From Alishewanella metallidurans (GTDB lineage Bacteria > Pseudomonadota > Gammaproteobacteria > Enterobacterales > Alteromonadaceae), in NCBI RefSeq assembly GCF_036983985.1, contig NZ_JALAHQ010000003.1, forward strand, positions 62,001 to 126,000: a stretch of DNA of 64,000 nucleotides. Direction: 5' to 3'. Position numbers and translations under genes: made by a program. Below, in pieces: positions 18,804-27,600 of the stretch (position 1 is the first letter of the stretch; each line of letters opens with the position of its first letter). The notes below the pieces were generated by a model. The model was not told where the DNA came from and ran no database searches. It was given only the letters and a program-made list of their open reading frames with translations.

Positions 18804-19520
18804 GTGGTTAACGCAAGCGCAGCGCAAAGCGTGTCTTATTTTTCACCCGGAATGGTGATTGCGTATGGTCAGTCAATCGATGCACGCCCGCACCAACATA
18901 AGCTATGGCAGCTTTGTTTGCCAAGCCAAGACAGCTTGTTAAACGGGTTGCCACTGCTAACTGGTGTGGTTATTAAGCCAAATGATATGCATCAGCTTGT
19001 TATGCCCAGTGGTTGGATAATTTTGGCTGAGCCAGAAAGCCGCTTAGGTGAGGCCATCAGCGAGTTACCTAGTCAGTTACCAAGGGTAGCACCTGATGCG
19101 CAACTAGAAGCGCTGCAGCAACAGCTAAGCGGTTTTCAATCACTAATAACAGCCTTAAAATATAACCCTTATCAATGCCAAGATCGCCGTTTGTTGGCAT
19201 TGTTAGCAAAGCTAGATAGTTGCCTTAACGGTGAATGTGTAAAGCCAGAGCAGTGGCGCGCAAAAGACATTGCAGCAACGTTAGGGTTGTCTGAAAGCCG
19301 ATTTTTACATTTAGTTAAAGCCGAGTTAGGTATAGCGTGGCGGCCATATTTATTATGGCGCCGGCTTGTTTGTGCAGTACAAGCGATAAAACATGGCGCC
19401 AGTGCGACAGATGCTGCCTACAAGGCGGGTTTTAGCGATAGCGCACACTTAAGCCGCACCATTAAAACTACTTTTGGCATGACCAGTAAACAACTGTTAA
19501 ACAGTTTTGTCGCACGATAG
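18804..19520 (+). CDS. AraC-family transcriptional regulator
   Basis: 238 aa. The C-terminal ~95 residues form an AraC double HTH: KDIAATLGLSESRFLHLVK followed by ATDAAYKAGFSDSAHLSRTI and TFGMTSKQLL. The N-terminal half (SYFSPGMVIAYGQSIDARP) is a cupin-like sensing domain, short and of unknown ligand. It starts at GTG 18804 with AAGGA eight bases upstream. The gene is 63 bases before a transglutaminase-like gene; a regulatory link to it or to the preceding serine hydrolase is only a guess from adjacency. Confidence 0.88.
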   Translation: MVNASAAQSVSYFSPGMVIAYGQSIDARPHQHKLWQLCLPSQDSLLNGLPLLTGVVIKPNDMHQLVMPSGWIILAEPESRLGEAISELPSQLPRVAPDAQLEALQQQLSGFQSLITALKYNPYQCQDRRLLALLAKLDSCLNGECVKPEQWRAKDIAATLGLSESRFLHLVKAELGIAWRPYLLWRRLVCAVQAIKHGASATDAAYKAGFSDSAHLSRTIKTTFGMTSKQLLNSFVAR

Positions 19521-19583
19521 CCAGTTTATTCAATTTTTAAACCGCAGCACTAATTAAACTGCCTCTTTACTCAGGAGGTTAGT

Positions 19584-20303
19584 ATGACCAAGCCACTTAC
19601 CACAACAACGCTTATTCTTAATTACCAAGATGCCAGTATTCAGCAGCTTATTCAGCAAAAAGGTTGGCGTAAGCTAAACCAACAGCAAGCCGTGCAGCAG
19701 GTTTATTACTTTGTGCGAGATGAGATAAAGTTCGGCTATAACCATGATGACAATATTGCGGCCAGTGAAGTATTGGCAAACGGTTACGGCCAGTGTAATA
19801 CTAAAAGTTCGTTATTTATGGCGTTATTACGTGCACTAGATATACCCTGTCGCTTACATGGGTTTACTATTTACAACGCATTGCAGCGTGGTGCTATTCC
19901 TCGGTTTTTAATGCTATTAGCACCAAAGCGTATTTTGCATAGCTGGGTTGAAGTGTTGCTTGATGACACCTGGCTTAATATTGAAGGCTTTATTATTGAT
20001 CAGGCATTTTTAAGTCAGGTGCAAAGTGCTTTTGGTGACTGTAAAAACTTTAGTGGTTATGGCATTGCCGTACCTTGTTTACAAAAACCAAATAACGAAT
20101 TTAATAATAACAGTACTTATATTCAGGCTGAGGGTATTGCTGATGACTTTGGCGTTTTTGCTAGCCCAGATCAGTTTTATGCCAAGCATGGTAGTAATTT
20201 GCGTGGTATAAAAAAGTGGCTGTATCGCTATGTGTTTCGGCACTTAATTAATTACAACGTTAAACGTATTCGGCAATATGGTTTAACTGCTAATAGTAAA
20301 TAA
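19584..20303 (+). CDS. Transglutaminase-like cysteine peptidase-fold protein
   Basis: 239 aa with a transglutaminase core: VYYFVRDEIKFGYN, the nucleophile Cys in NGYGQCNTKSSLFMALL, and the His in LHSWVEVLLDDTWLNIEG. Bacterial proteins of this fold are usually proteases or amidases rather than cross-linkers. No signal peptide is seen. It has a strong AGGAGG site and ends just before a long perfect hairpin. The substrate is unknown. Confidence 0.85.
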   Translation: MTKPLTTTTLILNYQDASIQQLIQQKGWRKLNQQQAVQQVYYFVRDEIKFGYNHDDNIAASEVLANGYGQCNTKSSLFMALLRALDIPCRLHGFTIYNALQRGAIPRFLMLLAPKRILHSWVEVLLDDTWLNIEGFIIDQAFLSQVQSAFGDCKNFSGYGIAVPCLQKPNNEFNNNSTYIQAEGIADDFGVFASPDQFYAKHGSNLRGIKKWLYRYVFRHLINYNVKRIRQYGLTANSK

Positions 20304-20334
20304 AGCCTCATAATTAGCCTACACAAATCTAATA

Positions 20335-20369
20335 CTAGTCAGTTAGCAGTGTGTCTGCTAACTGACTAG
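20335..20369. terminator. 15-bp perfect hairpin between convergent genes
   Basis: CTAGTCAGTTAGCAG and its exact complement enclose the loop TGTGT. It sits between the convergent transglutaminase-like gene and the M14 peptidase gene, immediately beyond the stop of the latter. It fits a bidirectional terminator, although neither side has a strong T run. Confidence 0.65.
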
Positions 20370-20375
20370 GGAATA

Positions 20376-21299
20376 TTAATTTTGGCTTAACAAATAATCC
20401 AGCGCACCACACACTGCGGCTACTTGCGCTTGTATGCATTGCTCAGGGGTTGCTGTTGCGCTATCTGGATAAACCTCAGTAGTGCTTACTAAAGGCGCAT
20501 CGGTAACGCTGCCGCATAAACCCAAGCTGGCTTTGGCATAGTTAATTACACCCAGCTGCTGAATGGGTTCGCCAATCAGTTTGCCGTTTTCGTCGGCCTC
20601 AGCAATATGGGTAATTTTGCTTACCGCATCAATAATGGCTTTTTGTAATGCTGGGCTTGGGTGTTCGCTGTCGTCTACGGTGTAATAGCCGTCAGGAATA
20701 TTCCAGTTTTTATTTACGCTGCCATCTTGCGCGGCTTTGGCTGGGCGAAACTCACTGTTGTCACTATCGGTGGTTTCATGCAAATCGATATGTAGTGCAA
20801 AAGACTGTTTTAAGCCGGTTAAATAGGCTTTAGCTTGCAGTGCTTCGGTCGCTTTACCGTTTGCGCCAAAACTACGGTTTGGATCTATCGCTTCTGGGTT
20901 CCAACGGTTAATGGTTTCGTAACCCCAAGGGCTAATGCAAGGTAATACCAGAATATTAACTGTTGTGCTGTAAGCTTTAGCTTTAGTTTGTAAAAACCGA
21001 AGCGCGCCGTGCACACCACTGGTTTCATAGCCGTGCACGCCGCCGGAGACTAAAATAGTGGGTTTATTGCTTTGCCAGTTACGACTTTTTACCGCATACA
21101 AAGGGTAGGTTTTGCCGCTAATCTGTTGATAATTTAGCTCGCCATATTGCTCAATATCGAACTCGGCTTTTAGGGCATTAATGCTGGGTAATACTTCGTC
21201 AAAAAAGCTACGTTTAATCGTTTGCTCGTTTAGCCATTGCACTTTTTCAGCGTCGCCCCACGGCTGGCCCACGGTGCCAATATGATAAATTTTGTTCAT
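20376..21299 (-). CDS. M14-family zinc carboxypeptidase / succinylglutamate desuccinylase-like hydrolase
   Basis: 307 aa metallo-hydrolase of the M14 fold. Zinc ligands are in VSGGVHGYETSGVHGALRF (HGYE) and ALHIDLHETTD; the substrate-binding DPNRSFG is conserved, and the catalytic Glu is probably in STTEVYPDS. No signal peptide is seen, so it is likely cytoplasmic. Relatives include carboxypeptidases and AstE/AspA deacylases. It lies 86 bases downstream of, and on the same strand as, a LysR regulator that faces a TonB receptor, an N-formylglutamate amidohydrolase family protein and a YfcC carrier, so it probably deacylates or trims an imported acyl-amino acid or peptide. The substrate is an inference. 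Confidence 0.85.
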   Translation of the reverse strand: MNKIYHIGTVGQPWGDAEKVQWLNEQTIKRSFFDEVLPSINALKAEFDIEQYGELNYQQISGKTYPLYAVKSRNWQSNKPTILVSGGVHGYETSGVHGALRFLQTKAKAYSTTVNILVLPCISPWGYETINRWNPEAIDPNRSFGANGKATEALQAKAYLTGLKQSFALHIDLHETTDSDNSEFRPAKAAQDGSVNKNWNIPDGYYTVDDSEHPSPALQKAIIDAVSKITHIAEADENGKLIGEPIQQLGVINYAKASLGLCGSVTDAPLVSTTEVYPDSATATPEQCIQAQVAAVCGALDYLLSQN

Positions 21300-21385
21300 C
21301 TGTGATCCTATATTACAGCTTGCTACGTGCGTCCACTATAACATTGTGTTTTTGCCCGCGGCTAGGTTGCTGCTATGAAATGCAG

Positions 21386-22291
21386 TTAACCTAAGTTCTC
21401 TGACGTGGGCCCGTTAAAAAACACCAAGCAATGCTGATAAAACGCTTTTACTAGCCGCGGCATGGGCGCGTGCGCTGAATGAATAAAGCCATATTGATGC
21501 GAAACCGTGTCGCTAAGGGGTACCAATTTTATCGAACTATCAAGATATTGAGTGGCTAATACCTGATTAATAATGGCAATGCCCAATTGACGTTTTACAA
21601 AGGCGCAGGCAGTTGCCACGTTATGCGTTTCAAGTTTTATTTGCATGCTAATGCCAGCATGACGAAATAACTGCTCTAAGTTCAGCCTAGACGGCCTACC
21701 TTGACCCAGCATAATTAATGGCTCGCTGGCCAACTGCGCAAGATCAATGCGGCTTTGCGTGGCTAGTTTATGTTGGGCTGGCACTGCGCATACCATAGGG
21801 CTGCTAAGTATAGGGTAGCTAATTAAGCCTGGGTGTTGTTCAGGTAACTGAATAAAGCCGCAGTCGATTGAGCGCTGGGCCACTAAGTCTCGTGCTTGCT
21901 GCGGGCTGTGTGAATCAATGCTAATAGAAATAGACGGATAATGAGTAATAAAACTGGCAATAGCATCTGCTAATGGGCCTGAGCTAAAGCTGGCGGGTGC
22001 CACTATGGTTAACGAGCCGCTGTCAATTCGACGCATGCTTTGTGCTAAGGCAAGAAAGCGGTCTGCGTTATTAAGTAATACGTCAATTTCAGTGCTTAAA
22101 AGCCGAGCTTCATCGGTAGGTAGCAAGCGGCTGTGTTCGCGATAAAATAACTGAAAGCCCACCAGCTCTTCTAGCGAAGCGAGTAAACGGCTAACACCGG
22201 GCTGAGTTAGGCCCATTTGCTTGGCGGCAGCAGTGGCTGAGCCGGTTTGCATTATCGCGCGAAAACTTTCTAGGCTTCTTAGGTTTAACAT
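21386..22291 (-). CDS. LysR-family transcriptional regulator
   Basis: 301 aa, standard LTTR length. The N-terminal winged HTH reads NLRSLESFRAIMQTGSATAA then QMGLTQPGVSRLLASLEELV; the rest is a two-lobed effector-binding domain beginning about residue 90 (GSLTIVAPASFSSGPLADAI). The effector lobe resembles regulators of amino-acid-type catabolism (LSSPMVCAVPAQHKLA). It is divergent from the TonB receptor, and a perfect palindrome lies in the shared intergenic region, the usual place for an LTTR operator. It likely controls the receptor-hydrolase-carrier operon and perhaps the M14 gene downstream. Confidence 0.92.
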   Translation of the reverse strand: MLNLRSLESFRAIMQTGSATAAAKQMGLTQPGVSRLLASLEELVGFQLFYREHSRLLPTDEARLLSTEIDVLLNNADRFLALAQSMRRIDSGSLTIVAPASFSSGPLADAIASFITHYPSISISIDSHSPQQARDLVAQRSIDCGFIQLPEQHPGLISYPILSSPMVCAVPAQHKLATQSRIDLAQLASEPLIMLGQGRPSRLNLEQLFRHAGISMQIKLETHNVATACAFVKRQLGIAIINQVLATQYLDSSIKLVPLSDTVSHQYGFIHSAHAPMPRLVKAFYQHCLVFFNGPTSENLG

Positions 22292-22319
22292 AGGCTGCGC
22301 TCTTGGCTATAGCAAAGTG

Positions 22320-22333
22320 TTATGCATGCATAA
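22320..22333. promoter_or_regulatory. Palindromic candidate LysR operator
   Basis: TTATGCATGCATAA is a perfect 14-bp palindrome, with the T-N11-A shape of LTTR sites, in the gap between the divergent lysR and TonB receptor genes, 28 bases before the lysR start. Assignment to the neighbouring regulator is by position. Confidence 0.55.
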
Positions 22334-22423
22334 CTATTAATCATAATATTGCATAGGTAAAACGGCTTTGCTAGCTTTCATTTAAACAGAATAACTATAA
22401 CTTAATTGCAGCAGGGTGATTAA

Positions 22424-25159
22424 ATGAAACGACAAGGCTACAACTTATCAGTGCTAATGCTTGCTATGTACGGTATGGCGGCATTGCCAGCGCAGGCGCA
22501 GCAAACGGACGCTAATAGCGAACAAGAAGCTAAAGTAGAGGTAATTTCGGTAACCGGGTCGCGCATTTCTCGCCGTGATGAAACCGAAGGCAGCCCAATA
22601 CAAACCTTAACTAAAGCAGATATGGAAGTTAAGGGCGCGTTATCGTTAGGCGACGTGCTGCAAGATATGCCTGCAGTGGGTGGCAGTTTAAATGACAACG
22701 GCAGCGCGGGTACTAGCCATGGTACGGCCAGTGTTAATTTGCGTAATTTAGGCGAAAACCGCTCGTTAATTTTAGTGAATGGTAACCGCTGGGTTAATGG
22801 TGCGGGTAGCCGTGGCTTTCGTGACTTTGTCGACTTAAATACCATTCCTTATGCCATTATTGATAGCGTTGAAGTGTTGCAAGATGGTGCTACTGCTATT
22901 TATGGCGCTGACGCTATTGCCGGTGTGGTTAATATTCAAACCTTAAAAGATTACTCGGGCGCTAAAGTTAAAGCCTATGTTGGCCAGACCAGCAAAAGTG
23001 ATCGCGAAACCATTAATCTTGATGGCGTAGTCGGCACCGATATTGGCGCACATAACCTGATGTTCTCGGCTAGCTATTCCAAGCAAAAGCCGATAATGAC
23101 TCAAGATCGTGCACTAACTGCTTTACCACTAAACGGCTTGCCGCTCGGTAGCGCAGAAGGTTTGTTTCGTGAAAATAATTTAAGCAATGTGCTTGGCTTT
23201 ACTATTCCAGCGCAGGGCATTACCCGTGATCCTAATGCTGATGGTAATAATATTGCTAACTGGCGTGCAGCTACCACCAACGATCGTTTTAATCGCTACT
23301 ACGACAACTACGTGGTTGGACCTAGTGAGCGCTTAAGTTTGTACGGTCAGGGCGTATTTCAACTTGGTGATATGGGCGTGTTTACTGACACCGTAGTGCG
23401 GGTTGAAGCCTTACATAACGAGCGCACTTCAGATCAGCAGTTTTCTTCTGTTATTCCAACAGTAAACGGCAGTCGTGGTTTTATTATTGCCAATGACCCC
23501 AGAGTTAACCCGTTTGGTGTGGAATTTTCCGGCAACGATTTTGTATTAACTAACTTTTTTGTTGATAACGGCCTGCGTCGTAATGAACAAAAGGTGAAAA
23601 CCGATCGCGTTGGTTTAGGTATTGAAGGCTATTTGCCCGGCGATTGGCGCTGGGATGCGTTTGCCTCTTGGGCGCAAAACAAAGGCAGCTTTACCTCTTA
23701 TAACCAGATGCATTTTGACAAGTTAGCCCTAGGCCTGCGTGCCTGTGATGCAACCGGCATTACCGCTGATATTAGTGATTTACAAGCAGGTTGTGTACCG
23801 GTAAATATGTTTAACCCGTTAACCGCACAAATGGTCGATTACATTAACTTTACTGGCCATGATGAAAATAAAACTGAACAGTTGCATGGTCGTTTTAACC
23901 TAACCAACGCTATTGCCAGCTTACCTGCTGGTGATTTATTAATGGCCGCAGGTGGTGAATATCGAAAAGAGAAGGGCACTGATACGCCTGACCAAATTAT
24001 TAACTCAGCCGCGCGGGTAACCAATTATAACACCACATCCTCATCACCACGCACCGGCACCGAAGGCCAGTACGATTTGTACGAAGCCTATGCTGAATTT
24101 AATATTCCGCTACTGGCTGATGTGGCATTCGCCGAATACTTAGAGCTAAATCTTGCCAGCCGCTATTCGGATTACAGCACCTTTGGCAGCACCACTAATA
24201 GCAAGGTTGGTCTGGTTTATCGACCCATAACCGACGTGATGTTGCGTGCTACTTGGGCACAAGGTTTCCGTGCGCCATCGTTGTTAGAATTATATGAAGG
24301 TGAGCGTGAATCATTCTCGCCAGTAACCGATCCCTGCTCGGCCAATAAAACCTTAGTAGGCTGTAGTGGTGTGCCAGCCGGCTATGTGCAAGACGAAGCT
24401 AACGTGCCTATTACCGTAGGAGGCAACTTACAGTTAACACCAGAAACCTCAGTAAATCGTTCAGCCGGTATTGTGTATACGCCAGCGCAGCTAGAAAACT
24501 TTAGCATTACGCTAGATTGGTACAATATTCAGATTGAAAACACTATCAGTACCTTTGGTACGCAAAACTTACTTGATTTATGTGCCTTTACCGGCCGTAA
24601 CTGTAACGTTATTAGTCGCGAAGCTAACGGTAAAATTAGTAACGTAACCGATGGCCCAGTTAACTTAAACCGTACCGAAGTAACCGGTGTAGATGCGGTA
24701 GCGCGGTATCGGCTTAACAGCGAAATTGGCCGTTGGGATTTTACTGCCAGCGTTAGTAAGTTAAACGAACTGCTTGAAGTATCTACGTTAAATGACGGCA
24801 GCGAAGTGGTGCTAGATAAAGCAGGTAGCGCTGGCGTACGCGAGGCCTACCCAGAATGGCGTGGTACTTTATCGGCACAGTGGCAGTATGACGCTTGGTC
24901 GGCAGCCTATAACGTACGCTACATTGGCGACAGTACTGAAACCTTCGCTAATGCGCCACGCCATATTGGCTCCATCGCTTATCACGGTGTTTCAGCTGGC
25001 TATAAGTTTGAGCCGGGTTTGGCGCTGCGTGTCGGGGTGAATAACCTGTTTGATAAGCAGCCACCGGTGTCACTAGTTAACGTAAATATTAACTTTGACC
25101 AGCAAACTTACAATGCCGTGGGCCGCTTCTTATATCTGCAGCTAAGTTACGAGTTCTAA
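22424..25159 (+). CDS. TonB-dependent outer-membrane receptor
   Basis: 911 aa receptor for energy-dependent uptake across the outer membrane. A signal peptide (cleavage near AQA-QQ) is followed by a TonB-box-like EVISVTGSRI, the plug domain (LGDVLQDMPAVGG, ENRSLILVNGNRWVNG, VEVLQDGATAIYGADAIAGV) and a ~750-residue beta barrel ending in the aromatic LYLQLSYEF. RVTWAQGFRAPSL-type sequence (here RATWAQGFRAPSLLELYEGE) is present. This subclass, with no N-terminal STN domain, is common in Alteromonadales for peptides, glycans and other nutrients. It leads a probable operon with the next two genes, so the ligand is probably an acylated amino acid or peptide. Confidence 0.94.
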   Translation: MKRQGYNLSVLMLAMYGMAALPAQAQQTDANSEQEAKVEVISVTGSRISRRDETEGSPIQTLTKADMEVKGALSLGDVLQDMPAVGGSLNDNGSAGTSHGTASVNLRNLGENRSLILVNGNRWVNGAGSRGFRDFVDLNTIPYAIIDSVEVLQDGATAIYGADAIAGVVNIQTLKDYSGAKVKAYVGQTSKSDRETINLDGVVGTDIGAHNLMFSASYSKQKPIMTQDRALTALPLNGLPLGSAEGLFRENNLSNVLGFTIPAQGITRDPNADGNNIANWRAATTNDRFNRYYDNYVVGPSERLSLYGQGVFQLGDMGVFTDTVVRVEALHNERTSDQQFSSVIPTVNGSRGFIIANDPRVNPFGVEFSGNDFVLTNFFVDNGLRRNEQKVKTDRVGLGIEGYLPGDWRWDAFASWAQNKGSFTSYNQMHFDKLALGLRACDATGITADISDLQAGCVPVNMFNPLTAQMVDYINFTGHDENKTEQLHGRFNLTNAIASLPAGDLLMAAGGEYRKEKGTDTPDQIINSAARVTNYNTTSSSPRTGTEGQYDLYEAYAEFNIPLLADVAFAEYLELNLASRYSDYSTFGSTTNSKVGLVYRPITDVMLRATWAQGFRAPSLLELYEGERESFSPVTDPCSANKTLVGCSGVPAGYVQDEANVPITVGGNLQLTPETSVNRSAGIVYTPAQLENFSITLDWYNIQIENTISTFGTQNLLDLCAFTGRNCNVISREANGKISNVTDGPVNLNRTEVTGVDAVARYRLNSEIGRWDFTASVSKLNELLEVSTLNDGSEVVLDKAGSAGVREAYPEWRGTLSAQWQYDAWSAAYNVRYIGDSTETFANAPRHIGSIAYHGVSAGYKFEPGLALRVGVNNLFDKQPPVSLVNVNINFDQQTYNAVGRFLYLQLSYEF

Positions 25160-25171
25160 TACTAACCCGTT

Positions 25172-25192
25172 CGAGCGGCTATTAGCCGCTCG
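25172..25192 (+). terminator. GC-rich hairpin between receptor and amidohydrolase genes
   Basis: CGAGCGGC and GCCGCTCG form an 8-bp perfect stem around TATTA, 13 bases after the receptor stop. There is no T run, so it may act as a partial terminator or a 3'-end stabiliser that sets receptor mRNA above the downstream genes. Confidence 0.45.
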
Positions 25193-25208
25193 GCGTTGGA
25201 CCTACGCC

Positions 25209-26108
25209 ATGACGTTACACACAACCATTAGCACTGCACCGGCAGAAAGCAGTGAAAGCTATCAGCTGTATTTGCCGCAGCAGCCATTACCACTGGTATT
25301 TGATTCACCGCACAGTGGTATGCAATTGCCAACAGACTTTAATACGCTAGCCAGTGTGGCGCAGTTACAAAGCGGCTGGGATGCGTTTATTGATGAACTG
25401 TGGCTACCTGCCGCCGAGCAGGGCGCTAGCCTATTAGCGGCGCAAGTATCAAGAATGTACATAGATTTGAACCGCGCCCCTGACGATATTAGCCCAGATA
25501 TGCTAGAGGGTAGTTGGCCAAGCGCACTTAACCCTACTGCCTATAGTAGCCGTGGTATGGGCTTGCTGCGGCAATGGGCGTTACCTGGGCAAGCCATGTA
25601 TAAAACCGCGTTAACCGTAACACAGGTACAGCAACGCCTTGCGCGATACTATCAACCTTATCATCAGCGGTTAAAGCAGCTGTTAGATCAGTATTACCAA
25701 CAGTTTGGTGCCGTGTGGCATATTGATTGCCACTCAATGAAATCTTATGGCAATGCGATGAATATCGACGCTGGCACACCCCGAGCCGATATTGTTATTG
25801 GTAATCGTGATGGCCAGTCGGCAAGTGCTGAATTTACCGCGGTAATTGTCGAAGCTTTTAGCCAGCTGGGCTATAACGTCAGTTTAAATTATCCGTATAA
25901 AGGCGGTTATTTAACCCAGTGTTATGCTAACCCTGCCCAACAGCGGCATAGTTTACAAATTGAAATTAATCGTAAACTGTATATGGATGAAGCGGCATTT
26001 AGCCCGCATCAAGGCTTTACTGAGCTGCAGCAACACTTGCAGCATATTACTGCGCAGGCGACTGCGTATATTCAGTCTTATCTTGCCGTAAATACTAAGG
26101 ACGAATAA
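25209..26108 (+). CDS. N-formylglutamate amidohydrolase family protein (HutG-like)
   Basis: 299 aa member of the N-formylglutamate amidohydrolase family, which removes formyl from N-formyl-L-glutamate in histidine breakdown and has relatives on other N-acyl amino acids. Visible motifs are LVFDSPHSGMQLP, SRMYIDLNRAPDDISPDM, VWHIDCHSMKSYG and the C-terminal LQIEINRKLYMDE. No other hut genes are present, so the true substrate may not be N-formylglutamate. It ends in TAATG overlapping the YfcC-type carrier by one base, indicating translational coupling. Confidence 0.88.
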   Translation: MTLHTTISTAPAESSESYQLYLPQQPLPLVFDSPHSGMQLPTDFNTLASVAQLQSGWDAFIDELWLPAAEQGASLLAAQVSRMYIDLNRAPDDISPDMLEGSWPSALNPTAYSSRGMGLLRQWALPGQAMYKTALTVTQVQQRLARYYQPYHQRLKQLLDQYYQQFGAVWHIDCHSMKSYGNAMNIDAGTPRADIVIGNRDGQSASAEFTAVIVEAFSQLGYNVSLNYPYKGGYLTQCYANPAQQRHSLQIEINRKLYMDEAAFSPHQGFTELQQHLQHITAQATAYIQSYLAVNTKDE

Positions 26109-27505
26109 TGCCTTCTTTGCCAGCTGCTAACCAAGCTAAACCGCGCAACCCAATAGTGGTATTGTTGTTTATTCTGCTTATTGCCGCAGCCTTAACCTAT
26201 GTGCTCGACTCAGGTAGTTATCAGCGTGCTAATGGCTTAGTGGTGCCAGATAGCTATCAAACTATCGATAAAGACCGCTCGGTGTTGCATATTTTAGGCA
26301 GCGTTAAAAACGCACCAGCACAACAAGCAAGGCCAGTAGGGGCGGTAGATATACTGATGGCTATTCCGCAAGGCTTGCAGCGTGGTGGCGGCCTTATTTT
26401 TATGGTGCTAGTTATTGGCGGCATGTTTGGCATTTTAAACGCCTCTGGCGCGGTAGATGCGGGGCTTGAGCGAGTGCTTAGCATGGTAAGAGGTAATGTA
26501 TATGGCCTCGTCATTTTTTTGATGACCATTTTTGCCTTAGGTAGCACGTTTTTAGGTTTAGCCTCTGAATATCTATTAATTATTCCGTTAATGGTAGAGC
26601 TAGTTAGGCGGCTCGATATGCCGCCGTTAATTGGTTTGGCTATTGTTACCGTAGCGGTAAAGGTGGGTTATTTATCCTCAGTAACTAACCCACTGCCGTT
26701 AACTATTGCTCAGCCACTACTAGGCTTGCCGGTGTTTAGCGGCGCCGGTATGCGCGCGGTGTTTTTTGTCTGCTTTTTAGTCGTTGGTGTGCTCTTTGTA
26801 CTCTATGCTATTCGTAAAACTGGGTTTAAACAGCAAGCGGATCTGGTTTTTAATAGCGCGAAACTTAGCCTACGTCATGTACTAATGTTACTCACCTTAA
26901 GTGTGGGTGTGGCGGGGTTAGTGTATGCATCAACAACATGGCAATGGCATAACCCGCAGTTAACCGCCTATTATTTAGGGCTAAGCATGTTACTTAGCCT
27001 GATCAGCGGCATGGGTGCTAGTGCTGCGGCCGATGCCTTTGTTTCCGGCATGAAAAAAATCTTGTTGGCAGCCATTTTAATTGGCTTAGCCATGGCTATT
27101 GCTATTACCTTAGAGAATGGCCAAGTACTGGATAGCGTAGTGCATGGTTTAGTGTCGTTAGTAGGTAAAGATAACCCCTATTTTGCGGCCATGGGCATGT
27201 TCTTTTCACAGTTGCTGCTAGACGTGATGATCCCATCAACCTCAGGTCAAGCTGCTGTTAGTATGCCTATTTTAGGGCCAATGGGGCAGCTAGCTGGTGT
27301 ATCTGGGCAAAATACCGTGTTAGCGTTTTTATTCGGTAATGGTATTACCAATATGATTACACCAACCTCTGGTACCTTGCTGGCCTATTTAGCCACTGCA
27401 CAAGTGGGTTGGACCCAATGGGCGCGCTTTGTTGCACCTTTGGTCGCCATCTTTGCATTAATGGCCTGCATAATGTTGATGTTTGCTGTGTACATTGGCT
27501 TTTAA
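26108..27505 (+). CDS. YfcC/ArcD-DcuC-type carboxylate or amino-acid carrier
   Basis: 465 aa inner-membrane protein with about 11-12 predicted helices. It resembles the YfcC branch of the C4-dicarboxylate anaerobic carrier family: QGLQRGGGLIFMVLVIGGMF, GLASEYLLIIPLMVELVRRL, VKVGYLSSVTNPLPLTIAQP and the C-terminal DVMIPSTSGQAAVSMPILGP with NGITNMITPTSGTLLAYLAT. Related carriers move amino acids, dicarboxylates or (AbgT) aminobenzoyl-glutamate. It is coupled to the amidohydrolase by one-base overlap, so it may import the periplasmic substrate or the deacylated product. The specificity is not determinable here. Confidence 0.85.
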   Translation: MPSLPAANQAKPRNPIVVLLFILLIAAALTYVLDSGSYQRANGLVVPDSYQTIDKDRSVLHILGSVKNAPAQQARPVGAVDILMAIPQGLQRGGGLIFMVLVIGGMFGILNASGAVDAGLERVLSMVRGNVYGLVIFLMTIFALGSTFLGLASEYLLIIPLMVELVRRLDMPPLIGLAIVTVAVKVGYLSSVTNPLPLTIAQPLLGLPVFSGAGMRAVFFVCFLVVGVLFVLYAIRKTGFKQQADLVFNSAKLSLRHVLMLLTLSVGVAGLVYASTTWQWHNPQLTAYYLGLSMLLSLISGMGASAAADAFVSGMKKILLAAILIGLAMAIAITLENGQVLDSVVHGLVSLVGKDNPYFAAMGMFFSQLLLDVMIPSTSGQAAVSMPILGPMGQLAGVSGQNTVLAFLFGNGITNMITPTSGTLLAYLATAQVGWTQWARFVAPLVAIFALMACIMLMFAVYIGF

Positions 27506-27542
27506 GATAAAGCCTAAGTCTTGCAGCTTGTAAGTAGTAACA

Positions 27543-27578
27543 TGGCACTGCTGTTCTTATAATTGAGCAGCAGTGCCA
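27543..27578. terminator. Hairpin between convergent carrier and POT genes
   Basis: An 11-bp perfect stem (TGGCACTGCTG / CAGCAGTGCCA) with a 14-base loop stands between two convergent genes, consistent with a bidirectional terminator. Confidence 0.6.
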
Positions 27579-27600
27579 GCCATATCGCAGGTGTAGTGGG

